From positions 18,283,896 through 18,347,895 of the forward strand of contig NC_135001.1 in NCBI RefSeq assembly GCF_051020985.1: 64,000 nt of DNA, in the 5' to 3' direction. This document shows, piece by piece, positions 27,101 through 38,200 of the stretch (the stretch's first letter is position 1; every line of letters starts with the position of its first letter). Under the pieces are notes generated by a model that saw nothing but the letters and a program-made list of their open reading frames with translations, was not told the DNA's origin and searched no databases. This DNA is from Nomia melanderi (lineage: Eukaryota; Arthropoda; Insecta; Hymenoptera; Halictidae). A program made the translations under genes and the position numbers.

Positions 27101-28905
27101 TTTCGAGACGCGACATGCGAGATGGTAAATTCGCTGTGCCGATATCATCGATGCGCCCATTTTGTACCCGCTGGAACTGCGTCGGGTCGTTAACCCGGGT
27201 ACACATCGTTTACTAGCCATGAAAACAGATTAAAATGTATACGACTAACGGCTAGATCGATTCAAATATTTAATTCACCGGTACGTAAATAAACAATGCA
27301 ATATTTCCATTGTTCCTGCGCTTATAATTCCAATACTGACCATTCAGTAATACTATTTTATTCATGATAGTTCATCGTTACTCTAAATATTATTTATAAT
27401 CGAGTAGAAACGCTTCTTTGTAGAATATCTGTTTACAAAGTAATGTAAATTAACATTATTGTTTTACATTCACTACAAATAGCCTACTGAATTTAAGTTC
27501 TTATTCTATAACTTAAGAATTCACGATTAATATCGTTAATAATATTTTCGTAGGTATCTTGCTTTCTTGAGAAATAATTAATTTGACTAAGTATATTTAC
27601 TTTAAAATTAAACGTTTCAGGTGTCCATTAAAAGTTTAATCAGCGCAGTTATAAGATGACGATAAAGGATGCTTTAAATAATACGAAAGTTGCTTCTCAT
27701 AAAATTGCACTGCGAATAAATAACAAACATATCCAAACGGTGAGTTCTTTAATAATTGGCAAGTACAGAATTTATGCTTCCGCCGACCCCGTTTTCCCTG
27801 GAAGCAATAATTCGTTCAATTACTTTCACACCAATGGGCACAATTTACGGCGTAATCGCGCCGAAGTACGACTTTCTGCGGATGTGAACTGCAACCCACA
27901 TATTCGTAAAAATAGATGCCGCGGGTATGATAATAGATAAATCTATTTCTTCTGACGTGTGACCAACATTCGCCCATAACGTCTGTATTACGGTTACTTC
28001 ATACAGTACATAATCATAGAGTTTATGAGACTCTTAATTATTAATTTACGGATAGCACAGATATTGCGTGCAACACGATCAACCTACGAGCACTAAATAA
28101 TTTGGCAGATGCGTGTAATCTCAATCACCAATGAATAGGTCTGCAAAGATTAATTAATTAACTTTATGATGTTACTTCAAAAGTAATTTTCTTATTTAAT
28201 GATGTATTCAATAAATTATACTTTTATCGTAAACAAATGTTTTATTATTCTAATATTAACATTTATTATGTAGCAATATTTTCATTTATTAGACGTCATA
28301 TAAAATGTTGTGAACTTCAACGACGTATTAGTAAATTATTACATATATTTTGTGTATATATGCGTGTACAAAAATATTTTTCATTTAAAGAGAAGATTAT
28401 TAATAATATTTTTCGCGTTTTTATAATATACAACTAACATAATATTAAAGTTAAATGGAATCGAATGCAGGGAAACAGTAAAAACTCAGTAATACAATTG
28501 ACTGAATATGAAAGGTTAAACATCTGTAAAAATTTCTATCGAGTATTATGTTTCGTTTGAAATAATATTCGTTGTGTTTAACAATTAATATTCTCCAACT
28601 ACGTACACATGGAGCTTTTATAAACTCTTTAAATTTTTCGAAACTTGTGCTCAGTCTTGAGAATTAATTTAAATTAATATGTGTATACTTTAGTAGGTTT
28701 TAATGTTTATGTGAAAAGAAAATTTTTTATATACATTCAAATTGGATCTACTCCGATTTTCTTTTACCTTCTTTCTAAAGTTAATAAAGTCTACTGTAAT
28801 AAAAATGTAATTCGATATTATGTAGTAATTTCCTCAAATCCGAGTCTACGGAACAATGCTGCGTAATTAAATGTACTTTATTGATTAAGTAAGTATTTTG
28901 TAATT

Positions 28906-28955
<50 letters not shown>

Positions 28956-30260
28956 AAATATAAAATATTTAATTTTCTAGCAATATATATATTATTTAAA
29001 TGTAAAATATTATCGATTTTTTAGTATGTATGAAGAAAATCAATTGTACTTATGTGCTAATTGCATCAATTGTACTAATCATTGTAATTATGAAATGTTG
29101 AATATATTTGGCGTCAACTTCGGTAAGCCAGTGGTGTTAGGTTTTTAGATTTTCATCTGTATTGTACGTATAAGTCAATGAAACATATTTCAAGTTCAAA
29201 TAATTCAGCCGATCGTGATATAAACAAAAGTAGATCAAAGGAAAAATTAATTGTACCAAACAGGAAATCGTAAACACTGCCGCAATACGTCGAAATACTC
29301 CACTAAAATAATGAAAGAACCTAATCTTAATGTTTTATATCTTACTGTACATCGAGTCCTTAAGAATGGTCTTAATATTTTAAACAAAAACTGCTGTCTA
29401 TGTCAACATTTTGAAGACACCATAAAATTTTTGAATTTTAATGTACACGACGAAAGATGTCTCGAAATTGGTAAAGCGTAAGTCAATTGAACCAGTGATA
29501 TGTTATTTGGACTTTAAGTAACTTAAGTATTCCTTACTAATTTTCAGATAATAATTCTGAATGAAAGAAGTGGCTTTAATGAGCTTGAAGATTTATGCAT
29601 ATATTGGTCAGTTGCTCGTAAATATTCGTGTAATTCTTGAAAAAGAAATTTCAGAATTTTAAATTAACTAAATATCATAATTTCCATAGAATAACTGCTT
29701 ATTGCAAGAACACAAAACGGATGAATGAATCTTTCACCAAATTATCGTTTCAAATGAAAATCGAAGTACTTTTAGTACCCAAAGATATCGTTATTAAAAA
29801 CGCGATAATTGCAGTATGTAATAAAATATGAGAAGAAAATTTTCAAAAATTTATTTCTCAATTTAAAGAGCAAGAATAAATTTCAAATTAATGGCAATAA
29901 AGTACCTTTCGATAGCGTAGCTGTCATAAAGATCGTAAGGTAAGTGATCTAATAAAGCCATCAATACGGAGAACAATTTTTTCCCTTATAAACATGTCTG
30001 TATACACACTAATCTCTAATTCTGTAAATTTGTAAACAGAAGCAGCCTATAGATCACTCTAACGCCGGCTCGCCGGCGTCGCGTCGTGTAAAAACAATAG
30101 TGTCCGATCGAGTAAAGTAAAGAAAAAAAGTGTGACCGATGTTAAAGCAGGGTGTCGATTGTGCGGAAAGTTGCAATGAGTGCGTTGAGTCGCGTGCAAG
30201 TACAGAGTGCGTTTTCGTAAAAGGTTTACCGGGTATCGTCTCTAGTTCCGACAAGCCCAT
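14029..30260 (-). CDS. RPGR: RPGR homologue (RCC1-propeller ciliary protein), complete, 10 coding exons
   Basis: Homologue of X-linked retinitis pigmentosa GTPase regulator, a ciliary transition-zone / basal-body protein. Exons in gene order: 30260-30230, 23437-23312, 21091-20999, 20493-20431, 18811-18488, 17211-17059, 16549-16385, 15953-15832, 15736-15656, 15120-14029. All junctions are GT..AG and in phase (749 aa). Seven RCC1 blades are visible: TGAVFTIGRS, GRLFVFGSNDWGQLG, QKIFACGSDQEGQLG, GGVFAWGSNLEGQLG, GLVYVCGESESGKLG, GNLYCTGSNSCGQLG and GKLFTCGDGRHGKLG, with spaced VACG / ITCGDEHSAV elements. The blade order and the junction around FGDGRHGKLG then VACGGCHTILV followed by RTTLPP match vertebrate RPGR rather than RCC1 itself. 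The 361-residue last exon encodes a low-complexity Glu/Asn/Ser/Lys tail with a proline-rich PPPKPPR (near residue 620). Exon 1 is only 31 bp and encodes MGLSELETIP plus one base; its phase and homology support it. Orthology is confident; expression is untested. Confidence 0.93.
16075..16326. mobile_element. TTAA MITE, family H (RPGR intron 7)
   Basis: A 252-bp segment between RPGR exons 7 and 8 with TTAA at both ends and inverted termini TTAACCCACTTG and CAAATGGGTTAA. Single copy in the window. Confidence 0.55.
16653..16896. mobile_element. TTAA MITE, family I (RPGR intron 6)
   Basis: A 244-bp segment between RPGR exons 6 and 7 with TTAA at both ends. Termini TTAACACATTG...GCGGGC and CCCGCGTACAATGTGTTAA form an imperfect inverted repeat. 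Confidence 0.6.
17540..18200. mobile_element. Foldback element with TA ends (RPGR intron 5)
   Basis: Termini TACAGGGTGTTTCAAAA and the inverted partner of TACAAGATGTTTCAAAA, followed by matching TATATGTCGC / TATATGTCAC. The inner sequence is two long inverted arms: 17671-17856 (minus) and 17850-18053 (plus) would translate to similar peptides, which proves the symmetry rather than coding. About 660 bp, non-coding, TA at each end as for Tc1/mariner-type MITEs. Confidence 0.7.
18253..18470. mobile_element. TTAA MITE, family B copy 1 (17 bp from an RPGR splice donor)
   Basis: A 218-bp element with TTAA at both ends, left terminus AACTACGAGACGAGTCAGAATG and right terminus CTGCTCGGTAGTTTTAGCG. 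It aligns along its whole length with 38436-38654. Its right end lies only 17 bp from the 5' splice site of RPGR exon 5. Confidence 0.8.
18960..19154. mobile_element. TTAA MITE, family G (RPGR intron 4)
   Basis: A 195-bp segment with TTAA ends and short inverted termini TTAACCCTTA / TTAAGGGTTAA. The weakest of the set because the terminal repeat is short. Confidence 0.45.
19280..19440. mobile_element. TTAA MITE, family B copy 2
   Basis: A 161-bp element in RPGR intron 4 with TTAA ends, starting AAAACTACCGAGC and ending GGGTCAATTTGACCCGTCC...TTTTAGTGTTAA. The interior differs from copy 1 by deletion and divergence. Confidence 0.6.
25517..25766. mobile_element. TTAA MITE, family A copy 1 (RPGR intron 1)
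   Basis: About 250 bp. Left TTAACCAATTACCTGCG, right CCACAGTTAACAGGTTAT (TTAA mutated). It shares the interior AACGATGAATTATTTATTTT and GCGCAAAACGAGAGATTTTT with the other A copies. Confidence 0.75.
26457..26561. mobile_element. 105-bp near-perfect hairpin, probable short MITE (RPGR intron 1)
   Basis: Arms TTATTATGTTCGGTAATG(TGTAAAA) and the exact inverse at 26532-26561, separated by about 45 bp. The 28-30 bp arms have one length difference in the A/T run. There is no coding content. Confidence 0.65.
28908..28951. repeat. (TA)n microsatellite in RPGR intron 1
   Basis: About 42 bp of alternating AT, flanked on both sides by TAATTTAAAT so that the whole stretch is palindromic. A length-variable locus is expected. 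Confidence 0.9.
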
Positions 30261-30560
30261 GCTTACACCTTGCGCTGCGAAACTTGCAGCCGACTAACTA
30301 CCGGTCAGGCATGGCTATCCTGGTGGCAACTTAAACTCAACGTTGCCAGGCAACTGGAAATCAATTTCCAATGGCAACCACACCGAACGTGTGTGTTCTA
30401 ACGATAAGAATGGGAGCGATCGTTCGCCGCTAGTGTGTCTCACGTGAAAATTAAAAACAATGCATCGTTGTCTGTTGTGTCCCTTCGCGTGCCGCTACTT
30501 CCGGGTGTCGTCCAATATTCAAGCGCAGCGTTGCATCAATCATGACATTCGAACGAATGT
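30261..30560. promoter_or_regulatory. GC-richer promoter region between RPGR and Tat-SF1 homologue
   Basis: A CpG-containing, GC-richer island between the RPGR start (minus strand) and the Tat-SF1 homologue (plus strand). It contains the X-box, a TCACGTGA E-box near 30439-30446 and an ETS-like ACTTCCGGG near 30498-30506. The head-to-head arrangement suggests a shared promoter, with a 5' UTR intron leading to the Tat-SF1 start 1.7 kb away. No TATA box was identified. Transcription start sites are not determined. Confidence 0.5.
30342..30354. promoter_or_regulatory. RFX-type X-box upstream of RPGR
   Basis: The sequence GTTGCCAGGCAAC is a nearly perfect inverted repeat of the half-site GTTGCC and matches the RFX/DAF-19 X-box consensus. 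It lies 82 bp upstream of the RPGR start codon (ATG at 30260-30258). X-boxes at this distance are typical of ciliary genes in nematodes, flies and vertebrates, which fits the RPGR assignment. Additional GGCAAC half-sites lie close by at about 30325-30329 and 30370-30376. The motif is seen; its function is inferred. Confidence 0.75.
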
Positions 30561-32277
30561 TTCCTTTTTTAGAGAATCGGTTGGTTGCTCCTTTCGTTAG
30601 CATCTTCGGTTCTTGTTTGTTGACGATTGTTGGTTTCTTTTGATGTTAATTTTGCTGCATGTTGATGACATAGAGTAACGAAGGCTCTTTTATGATATCC
30701 AATGAGGAAGTGGAAAAGAGTCATTTTAAGTTTATCGATTGTTTAGGAATTTCTGAAAAGGGGGTGGAAGAAGGTGATAAATGATGGGATTTTGTATTGA
30801 TCTTTTAAAGATTCTGTTCTTATGAGTCATGTTAATGATAATACAAAAGTGATTATGTGCAGTTATTTACATTTCTGATGAAACGACTAAAGATTTGAAA
30901 GATAGTCGATATAAAAATTTTCATATAGATAATTCTGTTTATCTTTATTATACTTCAATGTTTAATAGAAATTTTTAAGCGAGTGATAACTCTGCTTGAC
31001 AGCTGCGTTTATGTTCTGTTAATTTAAAATAGTTTTTGACAGTGCTGTTCAATCTATAAATTAACAAAATATTTTAAGGTACTAAGTACATAGGTGTATA
31101 TGTGTATATGTACTACTTCTTTAGTATTTTACATGCTTGAATCAGTGTTTCTTAAAGTGAAGTGATTCTTAAAGTGAATGAAAGTAAACATTGAATAACT
31201 TTTATTTATTTATTATTCCTTCATATTTAAAATATTCAAAAATTATTGTTTATAGATGAATTAATATTTAATTAAACTTACGTTAAATGTTAATAAAGAA
31301 TTTTGTAAAATTTTATATGAATGTGAATACACATTTTTCTTTTAAATATAATTTTAAGATCAATTCTTTGTGGAAAATAGCGCAGAATATAGATTTTTAA
31401 AACATCGATTACTGCATCCTTTATCGGCATGGAACTAAAGGAGGTTCTAGAAACTTGTACAGAGCGCATTGGTATCGTAAACGTGTACGAAGCGTGTTTA
31501 TTACGGTGTTGCTGTCAAATTTTGTAAACGAATGCATATTTTTCTCAGTAAAATTAAAATTTGTGATAATGAAATTAATTCTTACATGTGTTAGTTATAT
31601 CGTGACGGAATAACGTAATCTTAAGTGGTATGTTCGTTGATAACGTTATATTTTCGTATGCGATATATATCTAACCTAAAAGGCAAACGTTTATTTATTT
31701 TAATATAATGTTTATGTTATCCGAGAAAAATCTTAGTATTACGAATTAACTATTTTATATAATTCTCATTTGTTATAGACGGAATATATTTAAATTATGA
31801 ACTTTAAAAATAGTTAGTATATGTTATTTGTTTTCTAGTGTTGCACATAACCTGTATAATCATTTTATTAGTTGATATTGTGGAGTTTTGGATCAAAAAT
31901 GTTTTGTTGTGCAAAGTTTAATTAATGTTAAATGTATAGTCCTTCTTCTTGAAATGCATGCGATTCAAAATTAACTTCTTTATAAAATGTATCATAATGT
32001 TTATTAGTATTTATAGGTTAGAATAAGATTTTGGCACTTTAACAGTATATTCCAAATTATCCATATAGTTTAATATTTTATTACTATTAAATAAAGTGTG
32101 GTTATTATTTACACTTTTTATGTTACTTGTCTAACGAATATCTAATAGTTTATAACATATATTAATTCATATTTTAGTTGTCATTTAGATTAATAATTCT
32201 TATCAATTGGATGTTCAACAGGTGTTCCACAAACTATACAGTAATATTTTTCAAATGCAATATTATTGACAGTCAAA
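30561..32277 (+). other. Probable 5' UTR intron of the Tat-SF1 homologue
   Basis: AT-rich DNA between the GC-richer promoter island and the first coding exon. An acceptor-like TTGACAG immediately precedes the start codon. No other gene seen. Confidence 0.4.
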
Positions 32278-33042
32278 ATGGCTGATTGTCAAGAATCAAA
32301 GAAAGTTGATGATACTATGGCACAATACAAATTTGATGGTCAATCTTATATATATCAGGATCCTACTACTAATGTGGTATATAGGTTTGACCAAGAGAAA
32401 AATGAGTGGATAGTAAAAGAAACCAGTGAAACAGTTGAAGATTCCAATACTGACACAGTTAAGGCGCAAGAAGGAATATTTGGTTTTGAAAATGATACCC
32501 ATACGTATACAGACCCTAATGATGGTAGTATGTACTTTTGGGACAAAGAGAAAAATGCTTGGTTCCCAAAGGTGAGGTGTGTTCTTAATATTTTTATCTC
32601 ATTTAAATGTGATAAAACTTCTTTTTAGTACCATTATTTTCATTTGTAAGTTTGATATATGTATTTGCAAATTATGTTATTATAGGTGGATGAAGATTTT
32701 ATGGCTAGGTATCAGATGAGTTATGGATTCACGGAACCAGGTGGAACAACATCAAATCCTGTACAACAGCCTGCACACTCTGCAAAAGTTGACAAAGAAA
32801 AGAAAAAGCTGGAAGCTAAAAGAAAAGCGCAGGAGCCACCAACTTGGTTTGAAGTCGATGAAGCACATAATACAGCAATTTATGTGTCTGGTCTACCATT
32901 GGATATCACCATGGAGGAACTTACAGAACTCTTCAGCAAATGTGGCCTCATAGCACGAGATGAGAAGGGAAAAAATAGGATCAAGTTATATAAAGATTCA
33001 AATGGACAGCCTAAGGGTGATGCTCTCTGTATCTACTTAAAG
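32278..33042 (+). CDS. Tat-SF1 (HTATSF1) homologue, 5' two exons only
   Basis: N-terminal 217 residues of a U2-snRNP-associated splicing factor of the HTATSF1/CUS2 (Drosophila barc) type. Exons 32278-32571 and 32686-33042, phase 0 at both ends. The start is the ATG in AAAATGG at 32278, just after a plausible 5' UTR acceptor (TTGACAG at 32266-32272). Visible features: two short repeats of the kind DGQSYIYQDPTTNVVYRFD and NDGSMYFWDKEKNAWFPK, then VDEDFMARYQMSYGF, a basic linker, and the first part of RRM1 with RNP2 IYVSGL (about 163-168) and RNP1 KGDALCIYL (about 208-216). The exon ends in a good donor, AAG|GTAAGTG, exactly where family members continue with the end of RRM1, then RRM2 and the acidic tail. 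None of those parts was found downstream. It could be a gene with an extremely long intron, a truncated copy, or an assembly break. Confidence 0.85.
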
Positions 33043-34657
33043 GTAAGTGATTATTTATTTATGTATTAAGTATATTAATAGGAGTCAATTACCTTTTTTT
33101 TAATTAAATTGCATGAAATAAAAATAAAAACTTCAACAAACATATACAGTTACATATATTATTATGTATACTTCAATAATCAATATAGAGCCAATCTTTG
33201 CATATGTCAAAAGAAATATGTCAAAATAATGATTTGACACGCATTGTTTCATTATTATAATGTACATTGTTTTAAATACAGAAAGTATAACTTGACATTC
33301 GTCATATATACAAACAAAACAGTGTAAAATGGTTTGTTAATAACATCATATAATGAGTTCATCTCTACTGTTATTGGTGCTTTTGAGTGATAATGTTAAC
33401 CGATACATTATATTTCAATAGTGGATAGAACTTCTATTATTTTGAGACAGTGTTAGGCATACACAAATTACAGTTTGATTTCCTAAGTAAATCTAGATGA
33501 TTTACATAGATATTTAAGCGCATAGCACAGTATCATAAAAATATTTGACTTACAATTCAAAGTAGAGTCTTATTAACTTAGGTGTGTCATGAAATATTTT
33601 AGCGATAAAAAAGTTTTATTCTATCATACTTACCTACATAATATGAATAAATTAAAATAAAAAATAAACATATTAAAATTATCTTATCCTATACTGTTAA
33701 TACAAATTAAATAATAATATTCTGCATTGCTTTGATTAATATTGATATGCAACCAGTACATTGTTCATTAGTGGTGAAGTACACTGTGTGACAATATTTT
33801 TTCAAGATAACATGGAAGTTTAAGTATATTTGAAACACTGTAAGTGACGTTCAAGCAAGCTGACTATTCATGGTACGTGATGTACTATAATGATTATTAC
33901 ATTATTACGCTAAACACTTATTTAATGTATGACAGAAATGTCTATATTAAATACAAAAGACTTCATTGTTTGAATTAAAGATTCAAAGACATTCATACGA
34001 GAAGGATATATTCTTGAAAAATATGTTTCTATGGCACAAAAATAAAAGTCAAATATTTTTGTTGTTAGAAAGAATCTCCGAAAACTCTTATTTTGAATTT
34101 GTTTACATCATCTATCGGTCTTTCTCGCGAATGTCTTCGGAATATCGCACACTTAGCAAATGAGCGAGAAACAGTGTCGAAAAATACATTCTAAAATATC
34201 AATTCTTCGCGGTTTCATGCATACAAATGAAGTAGCAGGAAAAGAAACGAATTCTCGATACAACTTTCATTTCGTACACGATACACCAGTATTAAAATTA
34301 TTAATCTACACATCTGAGGTAACATTACTAGCTAGACAGTAATCGCTGAGAATCTAAATTCTATTCAGAGAAAGGAACATGAGAAACTGTTTCGCAGATA
34401 TTAAGTGAATAAATTATTTCAGTCTGTGCTCGGCTTCATTGTCATCTAAAATGGCATCCGTACAGCTGGAACGCGTTATACTATTCACACGGGAACGAAA
34501 TTCTCAATTCGTTAACTCTTCATTTGGTAAATTAAGGATAAACAACTAAATTCGTGAGAATGTAACGTTACGATTTAAATAATAGAAAACCGTCTAAAAA
34601 ACAGTTTACAATACAAAATATAAAAGTAATACACTGCGTTCCATATTACAGTTGAAT
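33043..34657. other. Stretch after the last visible Tat-SF1 exon, no coding seen
   Basis: Begins with a consensus splice donor but is AT-rich throughout. I read the plus strand for the expected remainder of RRM1 and RRM2 and found nothing similar. Confidence 0.55.
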
Positions 34658-35080
34658 TTAATCTAGCGCCAGATAGTACACGAAAACGTAATAGATGCAG
34701 AAATATCTTTTTTTCGTTATAAAAAATGTGGTATACATATTTTTATATATTGGTAAATAGAATGAACTATTTTTATACTGTAAAATCTGTAAAATCAGCA
34801 TGATAATTTCATTAAACGAGGAACTGAATCCAAAATATGTTCCTTTGGAAGTTCCTGTCAAATCTGCCATTTTATAATGGCTATAATGAGCTGATTTTTT
34901 CAAAATCGTAATATCACATAATCTGTCACATCTGCGAGCAATTTCTCGTATAGACGCATCACATTCGAGAGCAGCCAGGAGTTTGCCTGTTTCTTCTGCA
35001 GTCGAATGTTTCATATGTAGCATTTTAACATTCAGAAACTTTAATATGTTCGTATCAACACGACCAGTGCGCTCACACAT
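34658..35080 (-). CDS. Unidentified 140-codon open frame 3' of the lectin gene
   Basis: An uninterrupted minus-strand frame starting 167 bp beyond the lectin stop codon. The N-terminal two-thirds is of mixed composition (EETGKLLAALECDASIREI..., reminiscent of a helix-turn-helix), while the last third is Tyr/Phe/Ile-rich and looks like translated AT-rich DNA. It may be a decayed transposase fragment, part of the lectin 3' UTR, or chance. No supporting splice sites or neighbours were found. Confidence 0.2.
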   Translation of the reverse strand: MCERTGRVDTNILKFLNVKMLHMKHSTAEETGKLLAALECDASIREIARRCDRLCDITILKKSAHYSHYKMADLTGTSKGTYFGFSSSFNEIIMLILQILQYKNSSFYLPIYKNMYTTFFITKKRYFCIYYVFVYYLALD

Positions 35081-35246
35081 CGTATGTAACGAGCAGAAAA
35101 TTTAATAACAAGACGCGAGAGTTGGAATTTTATGGTTTTTGTACATATGCAACTCAGTGTAAATAGAAATCTCTCAAAATGTTGCCGTTGAGAAATTACC
35201 AAATAAAGAGTTAAATCAATATCATTGCGTCACTAGCAGTATGTGT

Positions 35247-38200
35247 TCACGGTTTCCGGAGTACTTCTTCGCTCGCCAAACCATTGATTGTGTTCGGAGA
35301 AAGAACTCTGCTTATGTGTGTTAAACTTTGCGGATCGTTGCTGGGTCCGTCGCCAAGAAATGCGCCGTACTCTAGACCCTGAAGCGGATACTGTGGTTTC
35401 TTTGCTGCAGAGTAAGCCACCTGGGTCCTGTTAGGATGATGTCGCACCCTGTTACTGAAAGAACATGAAATATTAATAAACCTTTACACGATTGTGCTCT
35501 TACATTACTGTTCACAGGTTAGGAACCTCTTGCTGGTTTCCATTAAAGTAAAATCGAATGGCAAACTTTCTCTTGATACTTATCGAATTCCTTAATACTT
35601 ATCTTTTATAAATTAATGCCAATCGTCTGTACTGATTTTATTCTGTTGATTTAAAGTTCTTAACAAGTTCTGTCCTATTTCTGCCATTTCATAGAGTAAT
35701 TCCAGAATTTTTGTTGTGTATGTATTTTATAGCAAAACTTCATTAAAATCGTTTGCTAAAGTTTCATTGGATTTGAATTTTTTAGAGAACGAATATGCAC
35801 TTTAAAAAGTAATGGAATATTAATTTTGAACACGTAGTTCTGCTCCAAACAAAGTTTAGAAGGTTCAATACTTCAACTGTTTCCAGGGAATTAATATCCG
35901 TGCCTTTTTATTTTCACATTTTTACAAGGTAATTACGAGTTAGGTAATAACGAGAATCGGTAACTGTTAACACGTTGAATATCGCAAGATTTCATGGAGA
36001 AAAATACACGAAATGAGAGAAGATACAATATTGAATTGAATTGCGTTATTGTTACTGCTCGTTTACCTTGTTGAATGTCACTGCACTAGGTAATGTCATT
36101 CATAATATAGAAATGTTTTCAAGTAATCACCGTTTAATTGAGTGAACTATAGTGATTCCATTTGGCTGGGGGCCATCGGTGACCCCACGGCATTCGACGT
36201 GTTAATAAAAAGTTTTAGTATTTTCAAAAGTTCTTGAACGATCTGTGCGAGGTCGGTTCACACAATTTGTACACGAGAATTTATTAAGAAATCTTACTTG
36301 GATGGCGGCCTTGCACCTATTTTCACACCGTGAGACCAATCGTCGTTCCCGTTCTGTACCTCCCAATATCTTCTCCTCCGCTGTTGCTGTCTGTTCTGTC
36401 TGCCCTTTTGCGACTTTCGCATCTCTTTAGGGTATTTCTTGCCCTTCTTCCCTGGCTTTAATCTTTGGTTTTGCGGTGCGTAGGGATCCGGATTCTTCTT
36501 GCGTCTCCTGGCTAGATTTTAAACGAAACACTTTCGTTTATCATTTTTTGCGTATCACATGTCGGCACGGATTAACATAGAGGATAAATGTACACATTTC
36601 AGAGAACTTTATAATCATCGTATCCTTTTTTAACCCTTAGCACTCCAGATGGTTTTGTAATCTATCGGCAACTGCAACTAATTTTCGAAAATGAAAAATA
36701 CTATAACATTTCTCAGATCTTTTATTTTCCTTCTTAGTGCGAAAGTTGGATGAGTGAAAAATTTAATAATTGCAGGGTAGTTTCTTTAAGATTCATTAAA
36801 ATATCTAATATTATTCCTGGTGCAATATTGGAGCCTACAGAGTTCAAAGGGTTAACACGTCCCATTAATTTCAGTTATATTTTGCTTATAAAGTGTATCG
36901 ATCTTTCAAGTATAATATTAAATTACGTTTAAGTTTTTGGTGACTGTTTCTTTAGAAATCCGGAGAATTGATGCTGTTCTTCAAAAAGTGTTCTTTGAAA
37001 GAATTGTCTAAAAAGCAAATTAATAGCAAATATATAGAACTATGATATGAACAGTTTCATTTGAATTGTAACATCATTTTAGCAATTCAGAATGCATTAT
37101 GATACATTTTATTTTCTGCGTTAATTGTTGTGTACGGTGGAAGCCGAAAGAGAAGAAAAACAAATGAAATTAGAAGCGAAAGAATATTTTAAAAGAATAA
37201 TATTGCGAGCGACGTAGCAGCAAAGCAAATTAACTTAGCGGCGAAAGAAAATTAAATTGGAAAAGAGAAGAGGTGAAAGATGCGTTGAATTACTTAAAAG
37301 TGCATTGGGTAAAATGCATTCGATGGAAATTGTTATAAATTTATGCATAAAGAGTATATAAAAATATAACGCAATTATATACTGCGGCGATTCTTTATCT
37401 CCCTCTGAAATATGGATTATTTACTATTTGTTAACTTGCTATATGTTCAGTAATTGCAAGTTGTATTTTCAAATGAAACATTTTATATAGCCAGTTGAAG
37501 CTTATAGTTTTCATATGATCCGAGCGGTTTTCAGAATAAACCCATTGAAACTGAGGAAATGTCTTTAAAGTGGTCACGAATTGTTTGCGTCTTCCCATAT
37601 TTCGTTCTCGTTTCCCGCGATTATTTTTCATATAGAACGGTTCTTGAATCTCTGAACCGGTACATTCAGTTTTCATGGAAGCGTATTGGGAAAGATGATA
37701 ACATCTTACGTATGCGGCCAGCTAGTACTTCACAAACGAAATGCTTTCGTTCGATGCAACTTCGTGGACTCCATTTATATTTTAGGGTCGGATCGATTGT
37801 GATACAATGCCATGCATATTGTTGCTTCGACTGATTGGTTTGGGGTCTGCCGAAATTTTGGAAAACCATTTCCTCGCCGGTCACACCCCATTGCCATGCT
37901 GACTTTTGCCAGTTGAATATTCCTCCGATCCATCTTTCTAGTTTTGCTGGAACATTATGTTCAAACATTTCACTTATTCTAAATTCGATAAAATTCTTTG
38001 TGTCTCCCGCACTTATTAGCAAATCTATCTACAGGTAATTTGCAATATTTTATTATGGTTCGTAGTATTTATTATATTTATTCGTAATAAAATAAGCTTT
38101 GGTATCTTTATTTAAAAAATGCTGTTTCATTAAAGGAATGGTGTGAAAAATATTTTGCATTAAAACGAATTTCTACTTAATTCTTGATTTCATTTAAGCA

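Larger units (their letters stand above)
23438..30229 (-). other. RPGR: RPGR intron 1 (6.8 kb)
   Basis: Long AT-rich intron between the 31-bp first coding exon and exon 2. It holds family A MITE copy 1, the 105-bp hairpin and the (TA)n tract. No other gene was recognised inside. Confidence 0.7.
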
